From Bacteroidales bacterium (lineage in GTDB: Bacteria > Bacteroidota > Bacteroidia > Bacteroidales > UBA932): a stretch of DNA of 64,000 nucleotides. The stretch lies in assembly GCA_017454905.1 (NCBI GenBank), contig JAFTCB010000062.1, positions 62,001-126,000 on the forward strand, read 5' to 3'. The translations under genes and the position numbers were made by a program. How positions within the stretch are numbered: position 1 is the stretch's first letter; every line of letters starts with the position of its first letter. This document shows, piece by piece, positions 26,088 through 35,606 of the stretch. The notes under the pieces were generated by a model that did no database searches, was not told where the DNA came from, and was given only the letters and a program-made list of their open reading frames with translations.

Positions 26088-28534
26088 GAATCTGGAAATC
26101 CTGGGATGAAGAAGAGCGGACCTCGGCGGTCCGGATCGCGGGACTGTGCGTCGCCGCGCTGACCCTTTTCATCTTCATCGCGACCTTTTCCTACCTATTT
26201 CACTGGCAGGAGGACATGAGCCTGCTCGGAGACCCGGACGCCATGCAGGCGGACCGGGCCGTGGGCAACGCCGCCGGCAAACTCGGGTTCAAGACCGGGT
26301 ATCTGCTGGTCTGCAACCTGTTCGGACTCGGCAGTTTCTCCCTGCTGTTCATCCTGGCTGCCGTCTCCGTCCGCCTGCTGGCGCAGAACTGGCCCAAGTC
26401 GCTGGTCAAGACCACGCTGATCGCCCTGTTCGGCGCTTTCATCTCCTCACTGGTCCTGGCGTACGGCGGCAAGCTGGCCGGCCTGGACAACGTATTCGGC
26501 GGGGGCCTCGGCGGCCGCTGCGGCGCGAGCGTTGTCGGCTGGGCGGACAACCTGTTCGGACCGGTCGTCACTTGTCTGTTCATCGTCATCCTCATCGCCG
26601 CCTTCCTCTTCTTCGCCTCCAAGCGCTTCAACCACTGGTTCTCCACGATCGGGCAGCCGAAGCCGGAGAACCCTGGGACCGACGGTCCCGAAACACCGGA
26701 TCCCGCCGGAGAGGGAGAGAACGAGACTGCGGAGCCCGACCCGGATCCGGATCCGAACGGTGACCTGTTCCTGCCCGATGATCCCCAGACGGAGACGGAG
26801 CCCGACCCGGTCCAGCCACCCGTCTCCGTCACGGTCAAGAAAGAAGACGCCCCGGAGACCCCCGGGACGCCGGAGTCCAAAGCCGAAGAAGGCTCCTTCA
26901 CCATCATCACGGATGACAACGGACTCGAGGCCGAGCATGTCGAGGACCTCAAGCCCATTGACAACCGCCTCGACCCCCCGGACGGCCTGCCGAAATATGT
27001 CTTCCCGTCCCTGGACCTGCTGGAAAGCTATTCCAGCGGACGCCGGGATGTCTCTACCGAGGAACTGACCCGCAACAACAACAAGATCCGCGCGGCCCTG
27101 GCGAACTACAAGATCCAGGTCAACGACGTCAAGGCCATCGTCGGCCCGACGGTCACCCTCTACAAGGTCTACCCCGCCCCGGGCGTGAAGATCGCCGACA
27201 TCAAGAAACTGCAGGAGGACATCGCCCTCTCGCTCAACGCCAAGGGCGTGCGCGTCGTGACGCTGTCCGACTCCGTCGGCATCGAGGTCGCCAACGACTA
27301 CTCCTCCATCGTGCCGCTGAAGGCGCTGCTCAACGATGATTCATTCCGCAACAGCAAGGCGGACCTGCCCGTCGCCATCGGCTACACGATCACCCAGAAG
27401 GTCCGCGTCTTCGACCTGGCGGATGCCCCGCACCTGCTCGTCGCCGGTGCGACGAAGCAGGGCAAATCCGTCGGCCTCAACGTCATCGTGTCCTCGCTGC
27501 TCTTCAGCAAGCACCCTTCGGAGCTGAAATTCGTCTTCATCGACCCGAAGATGGTCGAATTCTCCGCCTATGGCCAGCTGCTCAAGCACTATCTCGCCGT
27601 GCTGCCGGATTCGGTGGACGAGGAGGACGAGCGCAACAACGCCATCGTCAAGAAGCCCAAGGACGCCGAGAAGATCCTCCGCTCCCTGTGTACGGAAATG
27701 GACGACCGCTACGAGCTGCTCAGCAAGGCCGGGGTCAACAAGATCACCCTCTACAACGAGAAATACAAGGAGCGCAAGCTGCGCCCGGACAAGGGCCACC
27801 GTTTCCTGCCCTTCATCGTGGTGGTGGTCGATGAATACGCCGACCTGACGATGACCACGGGTGCCTCGCCCGATGCGCGGGCCGCTTCCCGCAGCATCAC
27901 CAACTCCATCATCCGTCTCGCACAGAAAGGCCGGGCCGCGGGCCTGCACGTGATCCTCGCCACCCAGCGTCCGTCCGTGGACGTGATCTCAGGTATCATC
28001 AAGAGCAACTTCCCGATGCGTATCGCTTTCCGCGTGGCTTCCCGCGTGGACTCCACGACCATCCTCGACGCCCCGGGCGCCGAAAAGCTCATCGGCCGCG
28101 GCGACATGCTGTTCTCCGCCGGCATCGAGTCCGAGCGTATCCAGTGCGGCTATATCGACGGCAAGGAGATCGATGCGGTCACGGAGTTCATCGGCAGCCA
28201 GACCGGCTATGGCCGGTGCTACAATACGCCTTATTATCTTCCTTCGCCCGAAGAGGCCGCTCCCGAAGGCGGCGAAGGCGGCGGAATGGTCGACATGGCG
28301 AAGGTGGACGAGCGCTTCGAGGAGGCGGCCAAGATGGTGGTCCTCAGCCAGCGCGGCTCCACCTCCGACCTGCAGCGCAAGCTGGGCATGGGCTACGCCA
28401 AGGCCGGGCGCGTGATGGATCAGCTTGAGGCAGCCGGTATCGTCGGGCCGCAGGAGGGGTCCAAGCCCCGCCAGGTCCTGATCCCGGACCTCAACACCCT
28501 CCAGCCCATCCTGGATGCTTTCCTGCACCGGTAG
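26084..28534 (+). CDS. ftsK: DNA translocase FtsK/SpoIIIE
   Basis: 816 residues. Four N-terminal membrane helices (about 17-39, 78-103, 107-130, 156-180), an acidic Pro/Glu-rich linker (about 195-290), then the alpha/beta motor: Walker A GATKQGKS near residue 455, Walker B FIVVVVDEYADL near 580, and the gamma winged-helix (about 745-810, AKMVVLSQRGSTSDLQRKLG). Pumps chromosome ends through the septum and activates XerCD. Confidence 0.96.
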   Translation: MRIWKSWDEEERTSAVRIAGLCVAALTLFIFIATFSYLFHWQEDMSLLGDPDAMQADRAVGNAAGKLGFKTGYLLVCNLFGLGSFSLLFILAAVSVRLLAQNWPKSLVKTTLIALFGAFISSLVLAYGGKLAGLDNVFGGGLGGRCGASVVGWADNLFGPVVTCLFIVILIAAFLFFASKRFNHWFSTIGQPKPENPGTDGPETPDPAGEGENETAEPDPDPDPNGDLFLPDDPQTETEPDPVQPPVSVTVKKEDAPETPGTPESKAEEGSFTIITDDNGLEAEHVEDLKPIDNRLDPPDGLPKYVFPSLDLLESYSSGRRDVSTEELTRNNNKIRAALANYKIQVNDVKAIVGPTVTLYKVYPAPGVKIADIKKLQEDIALSLNAKGVRVVTLSDSVGIEVANDYSSIVPLKALLNDDSFRNSKADLPVAIGYTITQKVRVFDLADAPHLLVAGATKQGKSVGLNVIVSSLLFSKHPSELKFVFIDPKMVEFSAYGQLLKHYLAVLPDSVDEEDERNNAIVKKPKDAEKILRSLCTEMDDRYELLSKAGVNKITLYNEKYKERKLRPDKGHRFLPFIVVVVDEYADLTMTTGASPDARAASRSITNSIIRLAQKGRAAGLHVILATQRPSVDVISGIIKSNFPMRIAFRVASRVDSTTILDAPGAEKLIGRGDMLFSAGIESERIQCGYIDGKEIDAVTEFIGSQTGYGRCYNTPYYLPSPEEAAPEGGEGGGMVDMAKVDERFEEAAKMVVLSQRGSTSDLQRKLGMGYAKAGRVMDQLEAAGIVGPQEGSKPRQVLIPDLNTLQPILDAFLHR

Positions 28535-28553
28535 GTCCTTGAATATACCTTAA

Positions 28554-28597
28554 ACGCAGAAGGCGGAACGCATTTTTTTGCGTTCCGCCTTCTGCGT
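28554..28597. terminator. Perfect inverted repeat between ftsK and the transglycosylase gene
   Basis: About 18-19-bp perfect arms (start ACGCAGAAGGCGG, 28554; mirror ends CTTCTGCGT, 28597) around a loop of seven T (28573-28579). It lies between convergent genes and probably terminates both. The unusual point is that the T tract is in the loop instead of after the stem. Confidence 0.6.
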
Positions 28598-28609
28598 ATC
28601 CGGCAGGCA

Positions 28610-29494
28610 TCAGTACTCCGTGGTCGGGATTATGATCTTGTAGGTTTTCCCGGCTTTGTTGGTGAGCTTGTCGCTGCGCAGCCAGAGATTGGCTTCCTTG
28701 ACGTGGAAGTAGGTCGATCCGTGTTCTTCGGCGAAGTCCGTCAGGTTCGGGATGGGTTCGCTGACCGTGACGGTCTCCTTGGGAGCGAGGTAGGGATAGC
28801 GGTCCTCGACATCGAAACCGAATTCTTCCGGGTGCTCGAAGAAATACTTGGCCGTCAGGATGCGGAACATGTAGCGGGAGGTCTCCGTGACGAGGAAAAG
28901 GTCCATCGCCCGGCTCTGGCGCTGCGCCTCGAGCCGGCGGGAGATGCCACCCTGGCCGGCATTGTAGCTGGCCGCCACCGTCATCCAGTCGCCGAATTTG
29001 GCGTATGCCTCCTTGAGATACTTGCAGGCCGCTACGGTCGCCTTCTCGATGTTGTAGCGTTCATCCACCTCGTCCGCCACTTCGAGCCCGTAGGAGCGGC
29101 CCGTGGCCTTCATGAACTGCCACAGGCCCGCGGCACCGGCCGTGGACAGGGCCTTGGGATCCAGGTTGCTCTCGATGGCCATCAGGTACTTGAGGTCCTC
29201 GGGGACGCCGTTCTTGCGGAGGATCGGGACCACCTGTGCGAAGATGCGCTCGGAGCGCTTGAGCATCAGGATCGAATTGGTGTGGGAATAGGTGAAGGTG
29301 ATCATTTCGCGGTCCATCCGCTCATAGAGGTCGGGACGGTCGAAACGGTAGGTCTGTCCGGCGAAATCGATGTACTCCGGGACTTTCGGAGACTGGAGAT
29401 GGACGGTTTCGGGGACATAGACGACCTGCGCCCGGGACGGGGCGGCCACGCAGCCAAGTGCGAGGAGAAGGGAAAGGACTAACGGTTTGTTCAT
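28610..29494 (-). CDS. Lytic murein transglycosylase (GH23, MltD-like)
   Basis: 294 residues with a signal peptide (about 1-22). Cuts peptidoglycan glycan strands to 1,6-anhydro-MurNAc ends. Catalytic Glu in AIESNLDP (about 108), followed by AGAAGLWQFM and YNAGQGGIS. No LysM repeats. The last 60 residues are a short unknown tail. The start at 29494 (MNKPL) is only 4 bases from the -7 box, so the mRNA may be leaderless. Confidence 0.9.
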   Translation of the reverse strand: MNKPLVLSLLLALGCVAAPSRAQVVYVPETVHLQSPKVPEYIDFAGQTYRFDRPDLYERMDREMITFTYSHTNSILMLKRSERIFAQVVPILRKNGVPEDLKYLMAIESNLDPKALSTAGAAGLWQFMKATGRSYGLEVADEVDERYNIEKATVAACKYLKEAYAKFGDWMTVAASYNAGQGGISRRLEAQRQSRAMDLFLVTETSRYMFRILTAKYFFEHPEEFGFDVEDRYPYLAPKETVTVSEPIPNLTDFAEEHGSTYFHVKEANLWLRSDKLTNKAGKTYKIIIPTTEY

Positions 29495-29498
29495 AATG

Positions 29499-29530
29499 CA
29501 AAGATGCAAAAAAACAACAGTCTCCGCAAA
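29499..29530 (-). promoter_or_regulatory. Promoter of the transglycosylase gene
   Basis: Minus strand: TTTG (29530-29527), 20 bases, CATCTTTG (29506-29499, one base off TAnnTTTG). Only 4 bases separate the box from the ATG. Confidence 0.7.
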
Positions 29531-29968
29531 TCAGCGGAGATCGGTCACCACCCAGGTATCATCCAGGGCGGCGGTATCGAAGCGGAAGTCCGACAGGTCC
29601 TCCTTCAGCGGCAGGTACTTGACTTCCGTGATTTTCAGTTCCGAAAGGGATTCCTGCCACGCCAGCAATTCCTCCAGGCCTTCGGCCGGCTCGATATAGA
29701 CTTCCCTGGACTTGGGGTCCACGGTCCAGCGTACCGAACCGTCGTTGTAGATTTCCATGCCGTTGCCGACGGCACGGTAACAGGCCCCCTGAAGGGTCAG
29801 GACGCCATCCAGCTGCACCGGGGCATCCTGCGTGAACACACAGGAGTAGTGCAGCGTGATGCGGTGCGTGTCCAGGTGCGCAGCGATATCGGCAATCTGT
29901 TGCTGTTGCGCTCCCAGGGAGAGCGGCAGCAGCAGGGAGAGTAAAGGGAGAAGCCACTTTTTCATCAT
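29531..29968 (-). CDS. LolA-like outer-membrane lipoprotein carrier
   Basis: 145 residues. Signal peptide with LLPLSLGA cut region. Strand-rich body with LHYSCVFTQDAPVQLDGVLTL, KSREVYIEP and a final Trp-containing strand, consistent with the short Bacteroidetes LolA-like (LolA_2) family. Would shuttle lipoproteins across the periplasm. 20 bases after addA, so probably in the same transcript. Confidence 0.75.
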   Translation of the reverse strand: MMKKWLLPLLSLLLPLSLGAQQQQIADIAAHLDTHRITLHYSCVFTQDAPVQLDGVLTLQGACYRAVGNGMEIYNDGSVRWTVDPKSREVYIEPAEGLEELLAWQESLSELKITEVKYLPLKEDLSDFRFDTAALDDTWVVTDLR

Positions 29969-29988
29969 GATCCTTGTCCTTGAAAGAA

Positions 29989-32781
29989 TTATGCCAAATC
30001 CACGGGAACCGCCCTGTCCTCCTCGACATACCAGATCCAGGCACCGTCCACATCGTAGCCCAGCGCGCGGTACAGGCGTGCGTAACGCTGCAGTTGATAG
30101 CGGTAGCCCTCTTCTTCGTGTCCGAACTTGAAGTCGATGATCCGGACGCCGCGGCCTTCCTCGACCACGCGGTCGGGGCGGTGTTCCCTGCCGTCAGCAT
30201 CGAAGAGGGTCCGCTCGTTGTACACCCGGACTTCCGGCTCGATCCGGGCAGGGAACCAGTCCGGATGCGCGGCGATCCTGCTGCGCAGCAGGGCAAGCGC
30301 CCGCGCACCGCCTTCCGCATCGAGCCGGCCATCCCGTACGGCAGCATCCACGGCAGCGTCCAGGTCGGCAGGCACCTTCACCTCCGACAGGATGCCGTGC
30401 AGGACGATTCCGCGCAGGCGCGCGGAAGCCTCAGCGCCGACCGCTCCTTCCTCGCCGAAAAAGTCGTCCGCTTCCTGCGACGGGGCAAGCCGCCCTTCCG
30501 GGGCCATGGAAGGGTACTCTGCGGGGAAGTCGGATGCTTCCGCCGCCTCTTTCCGCTCCAATGCGGAGAAATCATACGGACTGCCTTCCGCATATTCATC
30601 CTGCCCGCCCAGGAAGGCGAAAAGGATTTCCGAGAAATTGCCATATTCTGGGCTGCCCTTGGCTAAAGACTCCCGGCACTTCTTCGATGGTTTTTTTGCA
30701 ATGACGTGCAGCCATTTCCCGGCGCGTGTCAGCGCCACGTAGAAGAGGTTGATGTTGTCCACCAGCTGCTGGTAGTGCTCGCGCTGCACGGAATCCCGGA
30801 AAAGGCTCGCATCGGCCAGGTTGCCCAGCTCCACCGGGTAGATGCCCGCCATGTCCGGACTGAAGGGAGTCCCCTCCGTCTCCAGACGGCTCCAATGTAC
30901 CTTGTTTTTATAGAGCTTCACATTTTCTGCGAAGGGGAAGATAACGTACGGAAACTCGAGCCCCTTGGATTTGTGGATGGTCAGCACCCGGACGGAAGCC
31001 GCATTCTCGGGGGACCCGATGTAGATTTCCTTTTCCTCCCAGTGCCGGAGGAAGTAACGGAGATTATTGCCGTTGACCTGCACCCAGTCCTGCAATTCGT
31101 CCATGAAAGCCTGCACGAACAGGACCTGCCCGTCGAAACAGCCGGGGTCCCAGTCGCGCATCGCGCGCAGCAGCTCTTCGCAGAAATCCACCAGCGAATG
31201 GTACTCCGACGGGAAGGTCAGGGACATGGCGTCCGCGAGGAAACGGCCGATCCGGTCGTCCGGGTTCTCGTAGCAGCTCAGCAGGGACACCAGCCGCCGG
31301 ACCACCGGGGAGGATTTGAGGTTGAGCGAGTCATCGGAAATCACCGGGATGCCGTTCGCGATCAGGAAGGAGGCGACCGCCGCCCCCTCCTTCTTGTTCC
31401 GGACCAGCACGGCGATATCGCCCCAATGGGCGGAATTCCGCTGTGCCTGGAGCACGGAATCCAGGACCGCCGCCAGCTGGTCTTCGCAGAAACTCACCTG
31501 GACGCAGCCGGACTGCGCATCTTTCTTCATTACCTTCTGCCGGACATCGGCGTAGATCTCCTGCAGGCCGAGCTGGCCCGCGGCATAGGAGAAGAACCGG
31601 TTGTTGAACTCTACCACCGTCCGGGCGCTGCGCCAGTTGCCCTCCATCGGCTCCACTTCGGCCTGCGGGAAGGCACGCTCCACCTCGCTGCCGAGCAGTT
31701 CCCAGTCTGAATCGCGGAAGCGGTAGATGCTCTGCTTGACATCCCCCACGATCAGGTTGCCGCCCGTCTTGGATTCGCTCTCCCGGAGCAGCGGCAGGAA
31801 GTTCTCCCACTGGATGTGCGAAGTATCCTGGAACTCGTCCAGCAGGAAATGCTCATAGCGCACGCCCAGTTTCTCATAGACGAACGGGGCGTCAGAGCCG
31901 GCGATGATGTCGCGCAGCAAGGTATTGGACTCATCCAGGCAGAGCACGTTCTTTTCAGCAGCCAGGTCGTCGAACGCCTGGTAGAACTCGCCTGCTAGGC
32001 CCAGGCGGAACAGGAGCCTGTCCAGCAGGAAGGCCGTGCAATAGAACTTGTAGGGGCGGTCAAACAAATCGGCCAATTCTGCCGAAGCCTTCAACACCCG
32101 CTTTATGGGTACCTTGACCAGTTCGCCCGGCCGGACTTCGAGCCCGAACGACTCCGCCCGCCGGTGGAAATCCCGGATGACAGCGCGGCACTCGGTCCGG
32201 ATCCGCTTCAGGCGCTCTTTCGAGAAAGCCTCCTTGCCCGAGATCCGGTACTGTGCGGACAGCTGGCGGAACTCCTCGTTCTTCAGCAATTTGCCGATCT
32301 CCAGCAGGCCTTCGTCCACACGGTAGCGGCGCCCTTGCTCCAGGGTGTCCGCCAGGCTGCTCCGGATCCATTCCAGCAATTCCCGGCTGTCCTCGGTCAG
32401 CGAATCCAGGATGCGGTCCATCGTCTCGGCGATCAGCGAATCCTTGTCCAGTTCGACCTGGTAGTCGGCGAACTGCCCGATCTCGCGGGAGAAGGCCTTG
32501 AGCGTCTGCTGGAAGAACCGGTCGATGGTACTGACGGAGAAGGCGCCGTAATCGTGAAGCAGGTCCGTGAGCAGATCCTTCGCCCGGGGGTTTGTCCGGG
32601 ACAGGTCCGAGAGGTCGCGCAGGATCCGCGCCTTCATCTCGGCCGTGGCCTTGTTGGTGAAGGTCACCGCCAGGATATGGCGGTAGGGATACGGCTCGCG
32701 GCTGTCCAGCAGCAGGTCGATATAGGTATTCGAAAGCCGGTAGGTCTTGCCCGAACCGGCGCTGGCCTTGAGAATCTTCAT
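29989..32781 (-). CDS. addA: AddA-type helicase-nuclease (UvrD family with C-terminal PD-(D/E)XK)
   Basis: 930 residues. RecB/AddA-like motor for double-strand-break resection. Walker A ASAGSGKTYRLS at about 6-17; motif II LLDEFQDTSHIQW; motif V LTIHKSKGLEFPYVIFPF; motif VI FYVALTRAGKWLHV. C-terminal nuclease fold about 840-930 with RPDRVVEE, IIDFKFG and YRYQLQRY. Start at 32781 gives an ATGA overlap with addB; an alternative start 9 bases upstream is less likely. Confidence 0.9.
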   Translation of the reverse strand: MKILKASAGSGKTYRLSNTYIDLLLDSREPYPYRHILAVTFTNKATAEMKARILRDLSDLSRTNPRAKDLLTDLLHDYGAFSVSTIDRFFQQTLKAFSREIGQFADYQVELDKDSLIAETMDRILDSLTEDSRELLEWIRSSLADTLEQGRRYRVDEGLLEIGKLLKNEEFRQLSAQYRISGKEAFSKERLKRIRTECRAVIRDFHRRAESFGLEVRPGELVKVPIKRVLKASAELADLFDRPYKFYCTAFLLDRLLFRLGLAGEFYQAFDDLAAEKNVLCLDESNTLLRDIIAGSDAPFVYEKLGVRYEHFLLDEFQDTSHIQWENFLPLLRESESKTGGNLIVGDVKQSIYRFRDSDWELLGSEVERAFPQAEVEPMEGNWRSARTVVEFNNRFFSYAAGQLGLQEIYADVRQKVMKKDAQSGCVQVSFCEDQLAAVLDSVLQAQRNSAHWGDIAVLVRNKKEGAAVASFLIANGIPVISDDSLNLKSSPVVRRLVSLLSCYENPDDRIGRFLADAMSLTFPSEYHSLVDFCEELLRAMRDWDPGCFDGQVLFVQAFMDELQDWVQVNGNNLRYFLRHWEEKEIYIGSPENAASVRVLTIHKSKGLEFPYVIFPFAENVKLYKNKVHWSRLETEGTPFSPDMAGIYPVELGNLADASLFRDSVQREHYQQLVDNINLFYVALTRAGKWLHVIAKKPSKKCRESLAKGSPEYGNFSEILFAFLGGQDEYAEGSPYDFSALERKEAAEASDFPAEYPSMAPEGRLAPSQEADDFFGEEGAVGAEASARLRGIVLHGILSEVKVPADLDAAVDAAVRDGRLDAEGGARALALLRSRIAAHPDWFPARIEPEVRVYNERTLFDADGREHRPDRVVEEGRGVRIIDFKFGHEEEGYRYQLQRYARLYRALGYDVDGAWIWYVEEDRAVPVDLA

Positions 32782-35606
32782 CGTCCGCAAATGTTTTTGA
32801 AGTCACACCATTCGCAGGTTTTCAGATCTTCCGTCCGCCGGAAAGGCACGGACAGGTCGGAGATTTCGGAGAGCAGGTCCGTGACCCGCTCCTCCATCAG
32901 GCCGAGGAAACGGTCATTGAGGGATACGCTCTCCACCGGATGCACGAAAAGCCGGGAGGTCTGGTAGACCGAATTCACGATCCGGCAGCCCTCCAGGGCT
33001 TCATCCGAGGCGACGAAACGGTCATACAGGTAGAGCTGCAGGGCGATCTTGGGCCGTTTCTGGTTGTCCGGACCGAACAGCTTGTCCACGACTTCTTCCG
33101 CGTTCTCCTCCGTGATCAGGAAATCCTCGTCGGTCACCTTGCCCGTCTTGTAGTCCACCACGCGGACTTCGCCGGGCATCAGGCTGTCCAGGCGGTCGAT
33201 GTAGCCGACGAAGTTGTAGTCCCCGATCCGGGCCGTACGCTTCAGCTCGAGCCCGTAGATCCGGAAGGAGTCCCGGCCCGCTTTCGTGAGCAGTTCCAGG
33301 TCCCGCTCCACCGCCTTGCGGACATAGCGGCAGACCAGGTCTTCGAAGATGATGTTGCGTCCCGTCACCTCGAAGGTGTTCAGCGCCTTCAGGATGTGGG
33401 CGCGCACCTTGTCCCGGATGAGGGAACCTTTCAGCACGGACTCCAGCCACGCACGGGTGACGGTCCGGTCCGGCCGGTCGTAGATTTCCTGCATCGTCTC
33501 GTGGAAGACGTTTCCGATATCGTTCGCCTCCAGGGACTCGGCGACCTCGTCCTGTTCCTTGAGGCCGCAGACGCTGTGGTAATAGAATTTCGCCGGACAG
33601 GCGAGATAGTTCTGGAGCGCAGAGGCGGAGAGCTGTTTCTCCCGGAGGATGTCCAGGTGTTCCTGCGTCTTCCCGATCGCGGGCTCCTCCGCTCCCCGGC
33701 CGATTTCCGCCCGCAGCACATAGCGGTGGATCCTGGCGCCGAAATGCAGTTCGAGCTGCTTGATATAGCGGCTCTCCTCGCCGCCCTTGACGCCTTCCGT
33801 GCGGGAGTCGAAGAGCAGCCACACCTGGCCGGCCCGCTGGATCATCCGGTAGAAATAATAGGCCCACACGGCATCCTGGTATTCGTAGGTCGGCAGTCCG
33901 AAGCCACGCCGCAGCTCCGCCGGCACGATAGAGGCGGACACGCTGCGCCGGGGGAAGATTCCCTCGTTGCAGCTCAGCAGGATGAGGTTGTCGAAATCCA
34001 GGGCGCGCGTCTCCAGCGGTCCCATGACCTGCAGGCCCTTGAGCGGCTCTCCCCGGAAGGGGACGGCAGAAGCGGCAAGCAGTTTGGACAGCAGGCGGAA
34101 ATACGTGGCCGGCTGGATGGCGAGGTCCAGGTCGCGCAGGCGCCCGACCGCCAGGTAGTACTCCCGGGCGAAATCCAGTTCCAGCGCCATCCCCGGCACC
34201 GCACGCAAGGCATCGCCCAGGCGGCTCAGCAAATTGCACTGGTATGCTTCCAGGGCCCGGATGGTGCGGCTGTCCCGCTCTCCCGGGACCTGCACGACGG
34301 GTTGGAAGATCCATTCGAACAGCGGCAGCCCGGACAGTTCCTCCTGCGGGATGTAATACCGGGCCTGCTTCCGCACGAGGGCTGCCTTTTCGCGCTCCGC
34401 TTCCCCCGACAGGGATTTGAAAATACTGTTGGAGAAGATGGACCACACCTGCCGGTGGTAGAAATACCACTGGCCGTCCTTCTCGCGCAGATGCATCTGC
34501 AGGGCAGCCACGTCGTCCATCAGGGCGCTCAGGGCGCTGCCGCCCATGGGATAGCCCATGGTCACGTTGACGTCCCGGATGCGGGACGGCAGGGAGTTCA
34601 TCACCGGGATCAGCAGGTTTTCGTCCGGCAGGACGACCGCCGTCTCGATGCCGCCGGCGTCCAGCCGGTCCAGGATGGCCGGAATCTGCTTGGCCTGCCC
34701 GACGGAAGAAGGCACGCTGAGCACGTGGATTTCCGGAAGGGGCAGCCCGTCCGGGTCCGGATCGAAGGCCTGGGGGAATTCCTCCACGTTCCGGGTCAGG
34801 AACAGGGCGGATTTGTTGTGCGGATCCCGAATCCAGTCGCTGCTGAAATCCCAGCAGAACTCTGCCCGGCGGGCATCGCGCAGGCGGCGCATCAGCAGTT
34901 TCTCGCACTCATTCAGGGCGTTGAGCCCCACGAACACGAATTTCCGGGTGTCCCCGAAGCGTTTCTGGAGCAGGTCCGCCGCAGGCGTCTGCTGCAGGCG
35001 GTCCGCCAGCATCCGGTACACCTGACCCTCATAGGCCATCCCCTTCTCCGCCAGCGTGGCGTTGAAGGAGCGGTACAGGGGCAGCAGGAGATCCCAGATC
35101 CGGCGGAATTCCTCCTTGTAGCGGCCGCCGGTGCGGAAATGCGAAAGGAACTGACGGATGGCCGCCACCTGCCCTTCCTCCAGGTATTCGAAATCATCCT
35201 GCATCCCGCGGAAGTCGGCGATGTTGGTGAACAGCTTCCCGGGATCCACCCGGTACTTGTCCACATCGTTGAAATCCGACAGCAGCACGCCTCCCCAGAA
35301 GATGAATTCGTCCAGGCTCTCCGCCCGGCCTCCCGAGGCTTCGTACAGCGGGCGGTAGCAATCATAGAGAGTCAGCAGCAGGTGGACCTGGTCCGTCTGG
35401 CGCTTCACCCCCGCGCACTCGTAGAAGAAGTCGTTCATCGTGAACAACTCCGGAGCACGCAGCGGACGGCCCGCCCGGGCCGCGCAGGCACCCAGGTACT
35501 TTCGGAAGAAGACCAGTGCACGCCGGTTCGGAAAGACGAAGCAGGACTGCTCCATCTCTTCCCGGCCGAAATAGTGCCGTGCGACCTGGTCCAGGAACGG
35601 GATCAT
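32778..35606 (-). CDS. addB: AddB-type nuclease subunit (PD-(D/E)XK, probable Fe-S)
   Basis: 942 residues. Partner of AddA. N-terminal helicase-like part without a clear Walker A; the C-terminal nuclease has FVGYIDRLDSLM, VVDYKTGKVTDED and ALQLYLYD. Four cysteines form the AddB/Cas4-type iron-staple pattern: one in YLACPAKFYYH and three in CEWCDFKNICGR at the very end. ATGA overlaps with both neighbours (pepC-like upstream, addA downstream). Confidence 0.88.
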   Translation of the reverse strand: MIPFLDQVARHYFGREEMEQSCFVFPNRRALVFFRKYLGACAARAGRPLRAPELFTMNDFFYECAGVKRQTDQVHLLLTLYDCYRPLYEASGGRAESLDEFIFWGGVLLSDFNDVDKYRVDPGKLFTNIADFRGMQDDFEYLEEGQVAAIRQFLSHFRTGGRYKEEFRRIWDLLLPLYRSFNATLAEKGMAYEGQVYRMLADRLQQTPAADLLQKRFGDTRKFVFVGLNALNECEKLLMRRLRDARRAEFCWDFSSDWIRDPHNKSALFLTRNVEEFPQAFDPDPDGLPLPEIHVLSVPSSVGQAKQIPAILDRLDAGGIETAVVLPDENLLIPVMNSLPSRIRDVNVTMGYPMGGSALSALMDDVAALQMHLREKDGQWYFYHRQVWSIFSNSIFKSLSGEAEREKAALVRKQARYYIPQEELSGLPLFEWIFQPVVQVPGERDSRTIRALEAYQCNLLSRLGDALRAVPGMALELDFAREYYLAVGRLRDLDLAIQPATYFRLLSKLLAASAVPFRGEPLKGLQVMGPLETRALDFDNLILLSCNEGIFPRRSVSASIVPAELRRGFGLPTYEYQDAVWAYYFYRMIQRAGQVWLLFDSRTEGVKGGEESRYIKQLELHFGARIHRYVLRAEIGRGAEEPAIGKTQEHLDILREKQLSASALQNYLACPAKFYYHSVCGLKEQDEVAESLEANDIGNVFHETMQEIYDRPDRTVTRAWLESVLKGSLIRDKVRAHILKALNTFEVTGRNIIFEDLVCRYVRKAVERDLELLTKAGRDSFRIYGLELKRTARIGDYNFVGYIDRLDSLMPGEVRVVDYKTGKVTDEDFLITEENAEEVVDKLFGPDNQKRPKIALQLYLYDRFVASDEALEGCRIVNSVYQTSRLFVHPVESVSLNDRFLGLMEERVTDLLSEISDLSVPFRRTEDLKTCEWCDFKNICGR

